Part shown: positions 18,405 through 27,215 of the stretch, in pieces
Layout of the letters: each line of letters opens with the position of its first letter
Numbering within the stretch: position 1 is the stretch's first letter
Assembly (NCBI RefSeq): GCF_900302455.1
Contig: NZ_ONZG01000003.1
Span: forward strand, 124,001-188,000
Source of the DNA: Falsiruegeria mediterranea M17
GTDB lineage: Bacteria > Pseudomonadota > Alphaproteobacteria > Rhodobacterales > Rhodobacteraceae
Direction of reading: 5' to 3'
Length of the DNA stretch: 64,000 nucleotides
Program-made: the position numbers and the translations under genes
The notes under the pieces: generated by a model
Told to the model about the DNA's origin: nothing
The model's database searches: none
Seen by the model: the letters and a program-made list of their open reading frames with translations, nothing else

Positions 18405-18485
18405 GCACTCCCGCCCGTCGTCGATGCCCCTTGCGGGACACCTCCTCCCGTTGGGCCGGGCGCCTCGCCTTCGGCTCGGCGCGGC
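18405..18485 (+). repeat. Dispersed intergenic repeat, copy B
   Basis: CACTCCCGCCCGTCGTCGAT, then GCGGGACACCTCCTCCC and GTTGGGCCGGGC, ending in a hairpin with stem GCGCC/GGCGC and GCC/GGC around a TTC loop. It aligns with copy A and with the reverse complements of C and D. Short reading frames over it in several places (with peptides like EEMSRKGHRRRAG) are artefacts of the repeat. Confidence 0.75.
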
Positions 18486-18578
18486 ACTGCAGAACGCCAT
18501 CAGCGACGACTACGGAAATGTCGTTTAGCAAGCAGTATGGCTGTTCAAGCCCCGTGCGGAATGGGCTAGGCAAGAGCT

Positions 18579-18773
18579 ATGCCCGTGCTCTTGCTCCTGT
18601 TTGCCATCTTTGTGCTCGCCTACTTCCTGTGGCGCGCCAAGACCACAAAGCTGACCCGCAATTGCCGTTGGAGGCAGAGCCGGTCCGAGGGCCTCTGGCG
18701 CTGTGCGGCCTGCGCTTCAGTGTCAGATGGCAACGATCAACCTCGACATTGCGGTGCAAAACAGCCGCGTTGA
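18579..18773 (+). CDS. Small membrane-anchored cysteine protein
   Basis: A 64-residue protein: one N-terminal membrane segment (MPVLLLLFAIFVLAYFLWR), a basic stretch, then CRWRQSRSEG and LWRCAACASVS with CxxC and a late PRHC. The four Cys could bind zinc. I recall small Rhodobacterales proteins with the same anchor plus CRW...CAAC layout, but I cannot give a function. It may be co-transcribed with the DUF1989 gene 56 bp downstream. Confidence 0.5.
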   Translation: MPVLLLLFAIFVLAYFLWRAKTTKLTRNCRWRQSRSEGLWRCAACASVSDGNDQPRHCGAKQPR

Positions 18774-18829
18774 CATCTTGCATCTGCCTGGCCTCTCGTG
18801 CCCATCTGTGCGCAAGAGGAGACGCCATC

Positions 18830-19678
18830 ATGACAAACGCCCCAGCTGACGCCGACGCCCGCCGCGCCATACCCCCTGTCATCTGTTACCCGAACGAGAC
18901 ATTGCCTGAACCACCGCTGGACCTTTACCGCGCGGCGCGGGCCACGGCGGTCAAGACGGATGAGGTCCTGGTGCCTGCTCGCGATGCGCGGTGCTTCACC
19001 GTACCGGCCGGACATTTTTTTCGTATCTCCTCGGTCGAGGGGGCGCAGGTAGGGGATCTGAACCTGCACAATCTCAACGATGTGACCGAGCGGTTCTATT
19101 CCGGTAAGACCCGCGCCCTGCACGGCACCCACATCACCACTGGGGAGCGGATGTGGAGCAACTTTCCCCACATGCGCCCGATGGCCACGATCATCGCGGA
19201 TACGCTCGGCTGGTACGGGATTGATGACTTCGGTGGCTCGGTTCACGACGTGATCGGCACCCGCTGCGATCCATACACGGGCAACCTGCTGGCCGACACA
19301 CAGTATCACCACTGCTGCCACTCGAATCTGACACGCTCGCTTGCGGATCACGTGGGCGTTAACTTGGACGAGGCGGAGCCGTTGGTGCACGATGTGCTCA
19401 ACGTCTTTATGTGCACGGGCTTCACCCGCGACACTGGGCAATACTTCATGAAGGCCTCGCCCGTGCGGCCCGGCGATTTCCTGGAGTTCTTTGCCGAGAT
19501 CGATCTGCTGGGCAATCTCAGTGCCTGCCCCGGTGGTGATTGCTCGTCCGAGCATTCTTCGGATGCGGCGTCCTGCCACCCGCTGCTGGTCGAGGTCTTT
19601 TCTCCAGCCCAAGGAACGTTGGCGGGATGGAGCAGCCCAAAAATCAACCAATACGATCGTACTCACGGGCGCAGGTGA
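18830..19678 (+). CDS. DUF1989 / urea carboxylase-associated family protein
   Basis: A 282-residue protein with the DUF1989 core. Landmarks are VPARDARCFTVPAGHFFRISSVEGAQVGDLNLHN, then the metal-site-like SGKTRALHGTHITTGERMWSNFPHMRP, the CDPYTGNLLADTQYHHCCHSNLTR segment, and CPGGDCSSEHSSD near the C-terminus. Family members are often beside urea carboxylase and may take part in urea or guanidine nitrogen metabolism. No such genes are nearby here, so the role is open. ATG 18830 follows an AGAGGAGA ribosome site; the open frame extends upstream through repeat B and is not coding there. Confidence 0.8.
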   Translation: MTNAPADADARRAIPPVICYPNETLPEPPLDLYRAARATAVKTDEVLVPARDARCFTVPAGHFFRISSVEGAQVGDLNLHNLNDVTERFYSGKTRALHGTHITTGERMWSNFPHMRPMATIIADTLGWYGIDDFGGSVHDVIGTRCDPYTGNLLADTQYHHCCHSNLTRSLADHVGVNLDEAEPLVHDVLNVFMCTGFTRDTGQYFMKASPVRPGDFLEFFAEIDLLGNLSACPGGDCSSEHSSDAASCHPLLVEVFSPAQGTLAGWSSPKINQYDRTHGRR

Positions 19679-19984
19679 TCGAGTCTCGCGGAGCTGCGGT
19701 GTCAAGTTTACCAAATGCCAGCTTTCTGCGGGACCGCTTGTGTCTTGCCGTGGCGCAGTCGGTGTCTTGTCTCGATCTTGGCGCGACAGGTGGTCTAAGC
19801 GGACGTAGATGTTTGAGATGCCTTAGTAGGTAGCCTCCAGCTGCCAAGGAAATCAAAAAAAGGGCGAGGGGTTAACCCCTCGCCCGTTTCCTATTGAGTG
19901 GCGAATGCATCGGCTTTTGCATGTGGTGCGCACAGTAGTCTTTGCACACATGTCGCACCGTGGGATTTGTCAAATCGCGAACGG
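19679..19984. other. Intergenic region after the DUF1989 gene
   Basis: 306 bp lie between the convergent DUF1989 and deoD genes. It holds the palindromic terminator at 19853-19885. I see no gene or other signal in it; the open frames across it are short and in several directions. Confidence 0.5.
19853..19885 (-). terminator. Terminator downstream of deoD
   Basis: GGGCGAGGGGTT and AACCCCTCGCCC form a perfect 24-bp palindrome (19862-19885). On the minus strand it is followed by a run of seven T, giving a strong intrinsic terminator for deoD. Confidence 0.85.
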
Positions 19985-20698
19985 TTAACGCACTTCGGCA
20001 AAGGCCGCTTCAAGCGCAATTTCGACCATTTCGCCAAAGCTGCGTTCGCGTTGATCACTGGGCAAGGCTTCACCTGTCAGCAGATGATCCGATACAGTCA
20101 GAACCGCCAGTGCCCGACAGCCGTGGCGCGCCGCGAGATTGTAAAGTTCCGCCGCTTCCATCTCCACGCCCAAGATGCCGTGACGCACCATCTGTTCATT
20201 GAGATCAGGACGTTCGTCATAGAAGACATCCGAGGAATAGATCCCCCCGACATGCGTTGCAGTTCCCTTGGCCTGTGCCGCATCGGCCGCAGCCCGCAGC
20301 AGGGACCAATCCGCACAAGGTGCAAAGTTCATCTCTTTGAAGATCCCGCGTGAGGGCGTGCTGAGCGTTGTGGCCGTCATCGCCAGAATGACATCCCTGA
20401 CCGCAACCTTCTCCTGCATTCCACCGCAGGATCCGATGCGGATCAGGGTCTTGGCGCCATAATCCCTGATCAACTCGTTGACATAGATCGACAGGGACGG
20501 CATGCCCATGCCGCTGCCCTGAATAGTGACCCGCTGGCCGTTCCAAGTTCCGGTATACCCCAACATCCCGCGAACTTCGTTGACCAGTTTCACATCCGAC
20601 AAAAATGTTTCCGCCGCCCATTTCGCCCGATAAGGATCACCCGGCAAAAGGACCGTTTCAGCAATTTCACCGGATTTGGCACCAATATGAATTGTCAT
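19985..20698 (-). CDS. deoD: Purine-nucleoside phosphorylase, DeoD type
   Basis: A 237-residue PNP that cleaves purine (deoxy)nucleosides with phosphate to base and (deoxy)ribose-1-phosphate. Family motifs are [26 protein letters not shown] at the start, [26 protein letters not shown] near residue 60, RIGSCGGMQ near residue 90, and [20 protein letters not shown] near residue 180. The catalytic Asp is in [10 protein letters not shown]. The ATG at 20698 is the family start. It follows the H-NS-like gene by 16 bp and ends in a strong terminator. Confidence 0.95.
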   Translation of the reverse strand: MTIHIGAKSGEIAETVLLPGDPYRAKWAAETFLSDVKLVNEVRGMLGYTGTWNGQRVTIQGSGMGMPSLSIYVNELIRDYGAKTLIRIGSCGGMQEKVAVRDVILAMTATTLSTPSRGIFKEMNFAPCADWSLLRAAADAAQAKGTATHVGGIYSSDVFYDERPDLNEQMVRHGILGVEMEAAELYNLAARHGCRALAVLTVSDHLLTGEALPSDQRERSFGEMVEIALEAAFAEVR

Positions 20699-20714
20699 TA
20701 TTGAAAGCCTATTT

Positions 20715-21032
20715 TCAGATTTCCAAGTCCGAAATATCGGCACCCGAAGTCAATGCCTCGTGGATCCAGTGCGGCTTGCGGCCACGGCCAGACCATGTTT
20801 GCTCTGGATTGGCCGGATTGCGGTACTTTGCGGCGGCTTTGCCGGTTTTTCCGCCTTTTTTCGCGTCTGGCGACAATTCAGACAAGGAGAATCCGAATTC
20901 GGCAACGGCTTTTTCAGCTGCGGCAAGTGCCTCACGGCGCTCTCTTTCTTCCGCGTCTTTGAGCGCAGTTGCCACATTTGTCTGCAACGCGAGCAGATCT
21001 TTTCGCGACATTGAATTTAGGTCGATTCCCAT
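20715..21032 (-). CDS. H-NS histone-family nucleoid protein
   Basis: A 105-residue protein with the H-NS/HvrA layout: an N-terminal coiled coil ([34 protein letters not shown]) for oligomerisation, a linker, and the C-terminal DNA-binding signature [21 protein letters not shown] near residue 72. The AT-hook-like loop is SGRGRKP. It probably silences or shapes AT-rich DNA. It lies between ecm and deoD and is likely co-transcribed with deoD. Confidence 0.9.
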   Translation of the reverse strand: MGIDLNSMSRKDLLALQTNVATALKDAEERERREALAAAEKAVAEFGFSLSELSPDAKKGGKTGKAAAKYRNPANPEQTWSGRGRKPHWIHEALTSGADISDLEI

Positions 21033-21061
21033 TAATCCTAACTCCTGGTTTCTACGAACGC

Positions 21062-21090
21062 CAAAAAGGTAGCGCTCAAAGCGCTACCTT
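21062..21090 (-). terminator. Terminator downstream of ecm
   Basis: AAGGTAGCGCT and AGCGCTACCTT form a perfect 11-bp stem with a 3-nt loop. Read on the minus strand it is followed by TTTTT. It separates ecm from the H-NS-like gene. Confidence 0.85.
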
Positions 21091-21139
21091 AAAGAGTATC
21101 GAGACGCATTTCAGCGCCAATATCGTAAAACGCTGCTTT

Positions 21140-23107
21140 TTATTCCGCAGCAATTTCTGTAGGGTCGGCCAAGGTTACGATATCGGACATGATTGTGTTG
21201 AGTTCAAAATCCTTGGGTGTATAGACTTTCGATACCCCCATTGATTTCAATCTTTCCGCATCTTCATCTGGAATAATGCCGCCGACGATCAGCGGGACAT
21301 TCTGCAAGCCTGCGGCCTTCATCCGAACCAGAACATCCTCGACAAGCGGCAAATGGCTGCCGGACAGGATCGACAAGCCAATCACGTGCGCTTCGTCATC
21401 AATTGCGGAGGTGACAATCTCTTCGGGTGTCAGGCGGATGCCTTCGTACGAAATGTCCATGCCACAATCACGCGCGCGGAAGGCGATTTGTTCGGCCCCG
21501 TTCGAATGACCGTCGAGGCCCGGCTTGCCGACCAGGAATTTCAGGCGACGCCCCAGTTGATCGCTGACGGCATCCACGCGCGAGCGAATGTCTTCAAGGC
21601 CCTCGGTCTTGTTCGACACAGACCCGGACACGCCGGTCGGGCCACGGTAGGTTCCATAGGCCTTGCGCATCTCTTCGGCCCATTCGCCGGTGGTGACACC
21701 GGCTTTGGCGGCAGCAATCGATGGCTCCATGACGTTGGCGCCGGATTTCGCGGCCTCGCGCAAGGCGGCCAGAGCACTAGCTACGGCAGCATCATCCCGC
21801 CCGCTGCGCCATTCTTCCAGACGCCCGATCTGCTCTTGTTCGACAGCCGGGTCGACAACCATGATGCCGCCGTCTTCGGTCTGCAGGGGCGATGGCTCGC
21901 CTTGGGTCCATTTGTTGACGCCCACGACTACTGTCTCGTTGCGCTCGATCCGGTTCAGACGCTCGGCGTTGGAATCCACCAGACGCGATTTCATGTATTC
22001 GATCGAGGCCACAGCGCCACCCATCGAATCGAGGTTGGCCAGTTCGGCCCGTGCGCCCTCTTTCAACTCTTCGACCTTGGCGTCGACCGCTGGGTTGCCG
22101 TCGAACAGGTCATCAAACTCCAGCAAGTCGGTTTCATAGGCCAGGATCTGCTGCATGCGCATCGACCACTGTTGATCCCATGGACGAGGCAAGCCAAGCG
22201 CCTCGTTCCAGGCGGGCAGCTGAACTGCACGGGCCCGCGCCTTTTTCGACAGGGTGACGGCCAGCATCTCGATCAGGATGCGGTAGACGTTGTTTTCCGG
22301 CTGCTGCTCGGTCAGGCCAAGCGAGTTTACCTGTACCCCGTAGCGGAAACGACGTGATTTCGGGTCGGTCACGCCATAGCGGTTGACCAGAATCTCATCC
22401 CACAGATCCACAAAGGCGCGCATCTTGCACATCTCGGTCACGAACCGGATGCCCGCGTTTACAAAGAACGAGATACGGCCGCAGAGGGCCGGGAAATCTT
22501 CGGCCGGAACACGCGGGCGCAGCTCGTCCAGAACTGCAATCGCCGTGGCCAGCGCAAAGGCCAGCTCTTGTTCGGGCGTCGCTCCGGCTTCTTGTAGGTG
22601 ATAGGAACACACGTTCATCGGGTTCCATTTGGGTACGTTGGTGTAGCAGTACTCTGCCACATCCGCGATCATCTTGAGCGAGGGTTTCGGCGGGCAGACA
22701 TACGTGCCGCGCGACAGATACTCTTTGATCAGGTCGTTTTGAACGGTGCCCTGGAGCTTGGACACATCCGCGCCCTGTTCCTCGGCCACGGCAATATAGA
22801 GAGACAACAACCAAGGCGCGGTCGCGTTGATCGTCATCGAGGTGTTCATCTGTTCCAGCGGGATCTGGTCAAACAGCGTGCGCATGTCGCCCAGGTGCGA
22901 CACTGGCACACCGACCTTGCCAACCTCGCCACGGGCCAAAACGTGGTCGCTGTCATACCCGGTCTGGGTTGGCAGATCAAAGGCCACGGACAAACCGGTC
23001 TGACCTTTGGCCAGATTGCTGCGATACAGCGCATTCGAAGCTTTGGCGGTGGAGTGACCGGCATAGGTGCGGATGAGCCAGGGGCGATCTTTCTGCGTCT
23101 GCGTCAT
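21140..23107 (-). CDS. ecm: Ethylmalonyl-CoA mutase (B12-dependent)
   Basis: This 655-residue protein converts (2R)-ethylmalonyl-CoA to methylsuccinyl-CoA in the EMC pathway. It resembles Rhodobacter Ecm more than methylmalonyl-CoA mutase: RPWLIRTYAGHSTAKASNALY, FDLPTQTGYDSDHVLARGEVGKVGVPVSHLGDM, MNTSMTINATAPWLLSLYIA. The B12-binding domain is at the C-terminus, with KFLVGKPGLDGHSNG (DxHxxG-type base-on motif) near residue 530 and GLSILSGSHL near residue 590. The upstream frame to 23236 begins with TTG and is not conserved, so ATG 23107 is preferred. It diverges from an acyltransferase; ccr is 1.6 kb away. Confidence 0.93.
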   Translation of the reverse strand: MTQTQKDRPWLIRTYAGHSTAKASNALYRSNLAKGQTGLSVAFDLPTQTGYDSDHVLARGEVGKVGVPVSHLGDMRTLFDQIPLEQMNTSMTINATAPWLLSLYIAVAEEQGADVSKLQGTVQNDLIKEYLSRGTYVCPPKPSLKMIADVAEYCYTNVPKWNPMNVCSYHLQEAGATPEQELAFALATAIAVLDELRPRVPAEDFPALCGRISFFVNAGIRFVTEMCKMRAFVDLWDEILVNRYGVTDPKSRRFRYGVQVNSLGLTEQQPENNVYRILIEMLAVTLSKKARARAVQLPAWNEALGLPRPWDQQWSMRMQQILAYETDLLEFDDLFDGNPAVDAKVEELKEGARAELANLDSMGGAVASIEYMKSRLVDSNAERLNRIERNETVVVGVNKWTQGEPSPLQTEDGGIMVVDPAVEQEQIGRLEEWRSGRDDAAVASALAALREAAKSGANVMEPSIAAAKAGVTTGEWAEEMRKAYGTYRGPTGVSGSVSNKTEGLEDIRSRVDAVSDQLGRRLKFLVGKPGLDGHSNGAEQIAFRARDCGMDISYEGIRLTPEEIVTSAIDDEAHVIGLSILSGSHLPLVEDVLVRMKAAGLQNVPLIVGGIIPDEDAERLKSMGVSKVYTPKDFELNTIMSDIVTLADPTEIAAE

Positions 23108-23255
23108 GGTGGGCCTCGCGAGTCGGGTGGGCAATAATATTACGTTGATGAGTTCTAAATCGTAATTTTCAGCACATGTCAATTCGCTGCGTTGCGGCGA
23201 GGCGTTGCAAAGCGAATGGATTGTGACGTGCCGCAATTAATGGCAGGTTGCCCAC

Positions 23256-24647
23256 ATGACGCAGACCGTAGAACTCCCGCTTTGGCTTTTTGTCCTGATC
23301 GTGCTGTTCGCTGCGGTTACTTTTGCGTCGCATTTTCTGTTTCCTTCCGTGCGGTGGTTCTTTCGCAGGCGGTTGGAACGCGCAGTGGCGCGTTTGAATA
23401 GAAGGTTGGAGCGCCCGATTCAGCCGTTCAAGCTTGCCCGGCGTCACGATATGATCCAGAGCTTGATCTATGACCCGCAAGTTGGGCGCGCGGTGCGCGA
23501 CCATGCGGAAGCCGAGGGGATCCCCGAGGCGGTGGCTTTCGAAAAGGCACGTGGCTACGCACGCGAGATCGTCCCCTCGTTTTCGGCTTTTACCTATTTC
23601 AGCTTTGCAATTCGCCTGGCGCGGTTCCTTAGCAATGCGTTCTATAATGTAAGACTGGACTATCAGAACGAAGCAGCCGTGAAGGCGATCGACCCGAATG
23701 CGACGGTGGTCTTTGTGATGAACCATCGCAGCAACATGGACTATGTGCTGATCACCTATCTGGCGGCGCAGCGGTCTGCATTGTCCTATGCGGTTGGAGA
23801 ATGGGCACGGGTCTGGCCGCTTAGTCGGCTGATCAGGGCCATGGGAGCTTATTTCATTCGTCGCAAATCGGGCAGCGATCTATATCGTCAGGTCTTGGCT
23901 TGCTATGTGCGTCACTCGACCGAGGCTGGCGTGACCCAGGCCATGTTCCCCGAAGGCGGGCTCAGCCTGAACGGCACGCTTGGGCGCCCGAAACTGGGAT
24001 TGTTGAAATACATCATAGATGGCAGCGACCCCGAGAAACGGGATGTTGTTTTTGTCCCGGTGGCGCTGAACTATGACCGCGTGCTCGAAGATACGATCCT
24101 GACAGCCGCGGCAAACCGGGCCGAGCGGCGATTTCGCGCCCGGATTGGTGTCATCATGGGCTGGGTGTTGAAACAGATCTGGCGTCGGATCACCGGACGA
24201 TACAAGCGATTTGGCTATGCAGCTGTGCGTTATGGCGAGCCTCTGTCGCTGCGTGGCTTTCAACGCAGCACCGACGAAGAGCTGACAATCCCGCTTGCGC
24301 GTGAACTGATGTCCCGCATCGGACGGGCTGTGCCGGTTCTGCCCATTCCCTTTGTGTCTTGGCAGATCAACAGAAATGGCCCGATGTCACGTGCCAACCT
24401 TGAGCAGGCTTTGGTCGAGCGAAACCCGAAGTGGGATCCGTCCGACGTCGTGGCGTTGATTGACGAGGGGCTGACACAGCTTACGGATCGCCGGATATTG
24501 GTCGAGCAGGGGGATGCCTTTGCGGTTGGTCCAGAGAGGCCAGATCTGCTGCGCTATTATGCGGCCTCTGTTGATCACTTGTTGCAGCCTGATGGTGCAG
24601 GAGATGCTGCAACCGCAGAAACTGATGCTGCGTCTGCAGGGTCATAA
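23256..24647 (+). CDS. 1-acyl-glycerol-3-phosphate-type acyltransferase (PlsC-like)
   Basis: A 463-residue membrane-associated acyltransferase. An N-terminal hydrophobic segment (PLWLFVLIVLFAAVTFASHFLF) is followed by block I NHRSNMDYVL (HX4D) near residue 157 and block III MFPEGGLSLNG near residue 229. It is much longer than ordinary PlsC (about 250 residues), with about 200 extra C-terminal residues that I cannot assign. It lies between ecm and ccr, on the ccr strand, so it may be co-regulated with them. Acyl donor and acceptor are unknown. Confidence 0.82.
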   Translation: MTQTVELPLWLFVLIVLFAAVTFASHFLFPSVRWFFRRRLERAVARLNRRLERPIQPFKLARRHDMIQSLIYDPQVGRAVRDHAEAEGIPEAVAFEKARGYAREIVPSFSAFTYFSFAIRLARFLSNAFYNVRLDYQNEAAVKAIDPNATVVFVMNHRSNMDYVLITYLAAQRSALSYAVGEWARVWPLSRLIRAMGAYFIRRKSGSDLYRQVLACYVRHSTEAGVTQAMFPEGGLSLNGTLGRPKLGLLKYIIDGSDPEKRDVVFVPVALNYDRVLEDTILTAAANRAERRFRARIGVIMGWVLKQIWRRITGRYKRFGYAAVRYGEPLSLRGFQRSTDEELTIPLARELMSRIGRAVPVLPIPFVSWQINRNGPMSRANLEQALVERNPKWDPSDVVALIDEGLTQLTDRRILVEQGDAFAVGPERPDLLRYYAASVDHLLQPDGAGDAATAETDAASAGS

Positions 24648-24756
24648 AATTACAAAAAACTCCTAAATGGTGTTGCAATGTTGCGTAGCCGTTTGTATTC
24701 CATCTTCAAGCCCGCGATTCTGCGTTGCGGCGAGATTTAGGAAAAAGGAGGCCGAT

Positions 24757-26043
24757 ATGGCTTTGGACACTAACGGCGGTATCGCGTCGTACGAGGCGCC
24801 TGAAAAAGACCTCTACGAAGTGGGTGAAATTCCCCCCATGGGCTATGTGCCCAAGAAAATGTACGCGTGGGCGATCCGTCAGGAACGTGAAGGCGAGCCG
24901 AACAAGGCGATGCAGGTTGAAGTCGTCGATGTGCCTGTGCTCGACAGCCACGAAGTGTTGGTCCTGGTGATGGCAGCTGGCGTGAACTACAACGGTGTCT
25001 GGGCGTCGCTTGGTATTCCGATCAGCATGTTCAACGTCCACAAGCAGCCCTACCACATTGCTGGTTCCGACGCTGCAGGCATCGTCTGGGCCGTTGGTTC
25101 GAAGGTGACCCGCTGGAAAGTTGGCGACGAAGTTGTAATCCACTGCAATCAGGATGACGGCGACGACGAGCATTGTAACGGTGGCGACCCGATGTTCTCG
25201 GACAGCCAGCGGATCTGGGGCTATGAGACCCCCGATGGGTCATTTGCGCAGTTCACCAACGTTCAGGCTCAGCAGCTGATGCCGCGTCCCAAGCACCTGA
25301 CCTGGGAAGAGGCCGCTTGCTACACCCTGACCCTGGCCACTGCATACCGTATGCTGTTCGGCCACGAGCCGCACGATCTGAAGCCAGGCCAGAACGTTCT
25401 GGTTTGGGGCGCGTCGGGCGGTCTGGGCTCCTATGCGATCCAGCTGATCAACACCGCAGGTGCCAACGCGATCGGCGTGATCTCGGACGAAAGCAAGCGT
25501 GACTTTGTCATGGGCTTGGGTGCCAAGGGCGTTCTGAACCGCAAGGACTTCAACTGCTGGGGGCAGTTGCCCACAGTGAACACCCCGGAATATGCCGAGT
25601 GGTTCAAAGAGGCCCGCAAGTTCGGCAAAGCCATCTGGGACATCACCGGCAAGGGCGTGAACGTTGACATGGTCTTCGAACACCCCGGCGAAAGCACCTT
25701 CCCGGTTTCGACCTTTGTCGTGAAAAAGGGCGGTATGGTTGTGATCTGCGCCGGCACCACCGGCTACAACCTGACCTTGGACGTGCGTTACATGTGGATG
25801 CACCAGAAGCGTCTTCAGGGCTCGCACTTTGCGCACCTCAAGCAGGCCTCTGCCGCGAACCAGCTGATGGTCGAGCGTCGTCTGGACCCGTGCATGTCCG
25901 AAGTCTTTACCTGGGACCAACTGCCCGAAGCACACATGAAGATGCGTCGCAACGAACACCTGCCAGGCAACATGTCCGTCTTGGTTCAGTCGCCCAAGAC
26001 TGGTCTGCGCACTCTGGAAGAGGTTCTGGAAGCGGGAAGTTAA
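24757..26043 (+). CDS. ccr: Crotonyl-CoA carboxylase/reductase
   Basis: A 428-residue NADPH-dependent MDR-family enzyme that reductively carboxylates crotonyl-CoA to ethylmalonyl-CoA, the key step of the EMC pathway. Near the N-terminus it has DLYEVGEIPPMGYVPKKMYAWAIRQEREG. The typical insert HCNQDDGDDEHCNGGDPMFSDSQRIWGYETPDGSFAQF, the cofactor motif VWGASGGLGSYAIQL near residue 215 and the C-terminal MSEVFTWDQLPEAHMKMRRNEHLPGNM are present. ATG 24757 has a strong AAAGGAGG ribosome site. It is followed by a terminator and luxR/luxI. Confidence 0.95.
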   Translation: MALDTNGGIASYEAPEKDLYEVGEIPPMGYVPKKMYAWAIRQEREGEPNKAMQVEVVDVPVLDSHEVLVLVMAAGVNYNGVWASLGIPISMFNVHKQPYHIAGSDAAGIVWAVGSKVTRWKVGDEVVIHCNQDDGDDEHCNGGDPMFSDSQRIWGYETPDGSFAQFTNVQAQQLMPRPKHLTWEEAACYTLTLATAYRMLFGHEPHDLKPGQNVLVWGASGGLGSYAIQLINTAGANAIGVISDESKRDFVMGLGAKGVLNRKDFNCWGQLPTVNTPEYAEWFKEARKFGKAIWDITGKGVNVDMVFEHPGESTFPVSTFVVKKGGMVVICAGTTGYNLTLDVRYMWMHQKRLQGSHFAHLKQASAANQLMVERRLDPCMSEVFTWDQLPEAHMKMRRNEHLPGNMSVLVQSPKTGLRTLEEVLEAGS

Positions 26044-26073
26044 CCCTACCTGCAGATTCTAGCTGACAAACTG

Positions 26074-26107
26074 ACCCGCGAATCACCACTGTGGTTCGCG
26101 GGTTTCG
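26074..26107 (+). terminator. Terminator downstream of ccr
   Basis: ACCCGCGAA and TTCGCGGGT form a 9-bp stem with a 12-nt loop, followed by TTTCGTTGTGTT. It closes the ccr transcript before the luxR region. Confidence 0.8.
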
Positions 26108-26193
26108 TTGTGTTGGCAGGTGCTTTTCGTGGTTTCAGTAGGTTAAGAATTCTGACCTCGCTGTTTATGGGGAGTAGAAAGCAGTGAATTTCC

Positions 26194-26225
26194 TAACACA
26201 AACCGCACATGCTATAGTTGTGTTA
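26194..26225. promoter_or_regulatory. Dyad upstream of the small ORF/luxR genes
   Basis: TAACACAA and TTGTGTTA are perfect 8-bp arms around a 16-nt spacer. The spacer ends near a -10-like TATAGT. The dyad is about 32 bp before the small ORF and would overlap its promoter. It is not a classical lux box (CTGT-N12-ACAG), so a LuxR or other repressor/activator is only a guess. Confidence 0.45.
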
Positions 26226-26256
26226 ACCTTTCGTTAACTGTTTCGGAGAGACTCTG

Positions 26257-26475
26257 ATGGCGCACAATGACTGGATTTTGGACGTTCTGGCGGATCTCAA
26301 GACTTTCGCTTCCGCGAACGGGTTGGGGAAACTGGCTGAGCAGCTGGATGATACCACGCTGGTTGCCGCCGCTGAGATTGCGTCCCAGAAGGAAGAGGCA
26401 CGCACGCGCTCGAATGGGGAACACAGCCAATTTGGATCAAGTGCTGGAGGCGTTGGACGCTACCAGCGGGCTTGA
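26257..26475 (+). CDS. Small conserved hypothetical protein overlapping luxR
   Basis: A 72-residue helical protein, MAHNDWILDVLADLKTFASA followed by NGLGKLAEQLDDTTLVAAAEIASQKEEA. I recall the DWIxDVLxDLxxFAxxNGLxxLAExLDDTxLVA pattern as a small protein seen in Rhodobacterales, often near LuxR regulators. Function unknown. Its last 62 bp overlap the luxR start in another frame, so the two are probably translated from one message. A GGAGAG ribosome site precedes ATG. Confidence 0.7.
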   Translation: MAHNDWILDVLADLKTFASANGLGKLAEQLDDTTLVAAAEIASQKEEARTRSNGEHSQFGSSAGGVGRYQRA

Positions 26476-27133
26476 AGAATTACAGGCGATATCTGAAGCG
26501 TTGAGAGATGCCTTGGGTGTTCGGCACATTGTCTATCACTGGGTGGACAGCGCCGGAGATCAATATGGCTGTGGCACATATTCCGACGCTTGGGTTCAAC
26601 GGTACTTAGAGCAGAACTATCACCGAATTGACCCCGTTATTTTAGGATGTTTCCAGCGCTTCCACCCCGTGGACTGGAAGCGCGCAGATTGGTCTGGAAA
26701 GGCAGCCAAAGCCTTGTTGACCGACGCTCTGGAACATGGCGTGGGAAACCAGGGGTATTCCATTCCCATCCGTGGGCCCAAAGGTCAGTTTGCGCTGTTT
26801 ACGGCAAACCACAGTTGCGGAGACGAGGAATGGGCGGAGTTCACCGAAACCTATGGGCGGGACCTGCTGCTGATTGCCCACTACTTCAATCGCAAGGCAT
26901 TGGATTTTGAATCCGACCGGCAACCCGAACAAGCCCGTGCCCTGTCGCCGCGTGAAGTGGACGCCATGACGCTGCTTGCGATGGGATACAACCGGGCCCA
27001 GGTGGCGCATAGCCTGTCGATTTCCGAGCATACTTTACGCGTCTACATTGAAAGTGCGCGCTTCAAGTTGGGCGCGCTCAATACAACTCATGCGATAGCG
27101 ACGGCGATGAGCAGGGGGTTAATCGTGGTTTAA
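26414..27133 (+). CDS. LuxR-family quorum-sensing regulator (autoinducer-binding)
   Basis: A 239-residue transcription factor. The N-terminal autoinducer-binding domain (about residues 10-160) has HIVYHWVDSAG, YHRIDPVI and GYSIPIRGPKGQFALFTANH, in the right places for acyl-homoserine lactone contacts. The C-terminal LuxR helix-turn-helix is LSPREVDAMTLLAMGYNRAQ VAHSLSISEHTLRVYIESARFKLG near residues 180-225. It sits 82 bp before the synthase gene, an ordinary LuxR-LuxI pair. The start ATG 26414 overlaps the small ORF; the open frame upstream of it is not coding. Confidence 0.92.
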   Translation: MGNTANLDQVLEALDATSGLEELQAISEALRDALGVRHIVYHWVDSAGDQYGCGTYSDAWVQRYLEQNYHRIDPVILGCFQRFHPVDWKRADWSGKAAKALLTDALEHGVGNQGYSIPIRGPKGQFALFTANHSCGDEEWAEFTETYGRDLLLIAHYFNRKALDFESDRQPEQARALSPREVDAMTLLAMGYNRAQVAHSLSISEHTLRVYIESARFKLGALNTTHAIATAMSRGLIVV

Positions 27134-27215
27134 GCCCTCGTTCGGCTTCCTGACCAGATATTAACCCTTTCTCTGTACTCCCTTTGTTCCAGCGAAGGAC
27201 AAAAGGGGACCACAG

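Noticed and set aside
18385-18573. Short ORF over repeat copy B
   Set aside because: Its peptide (EEMSRKGHRRRAG-like) recurs only because the repeat recurs; not a gene.
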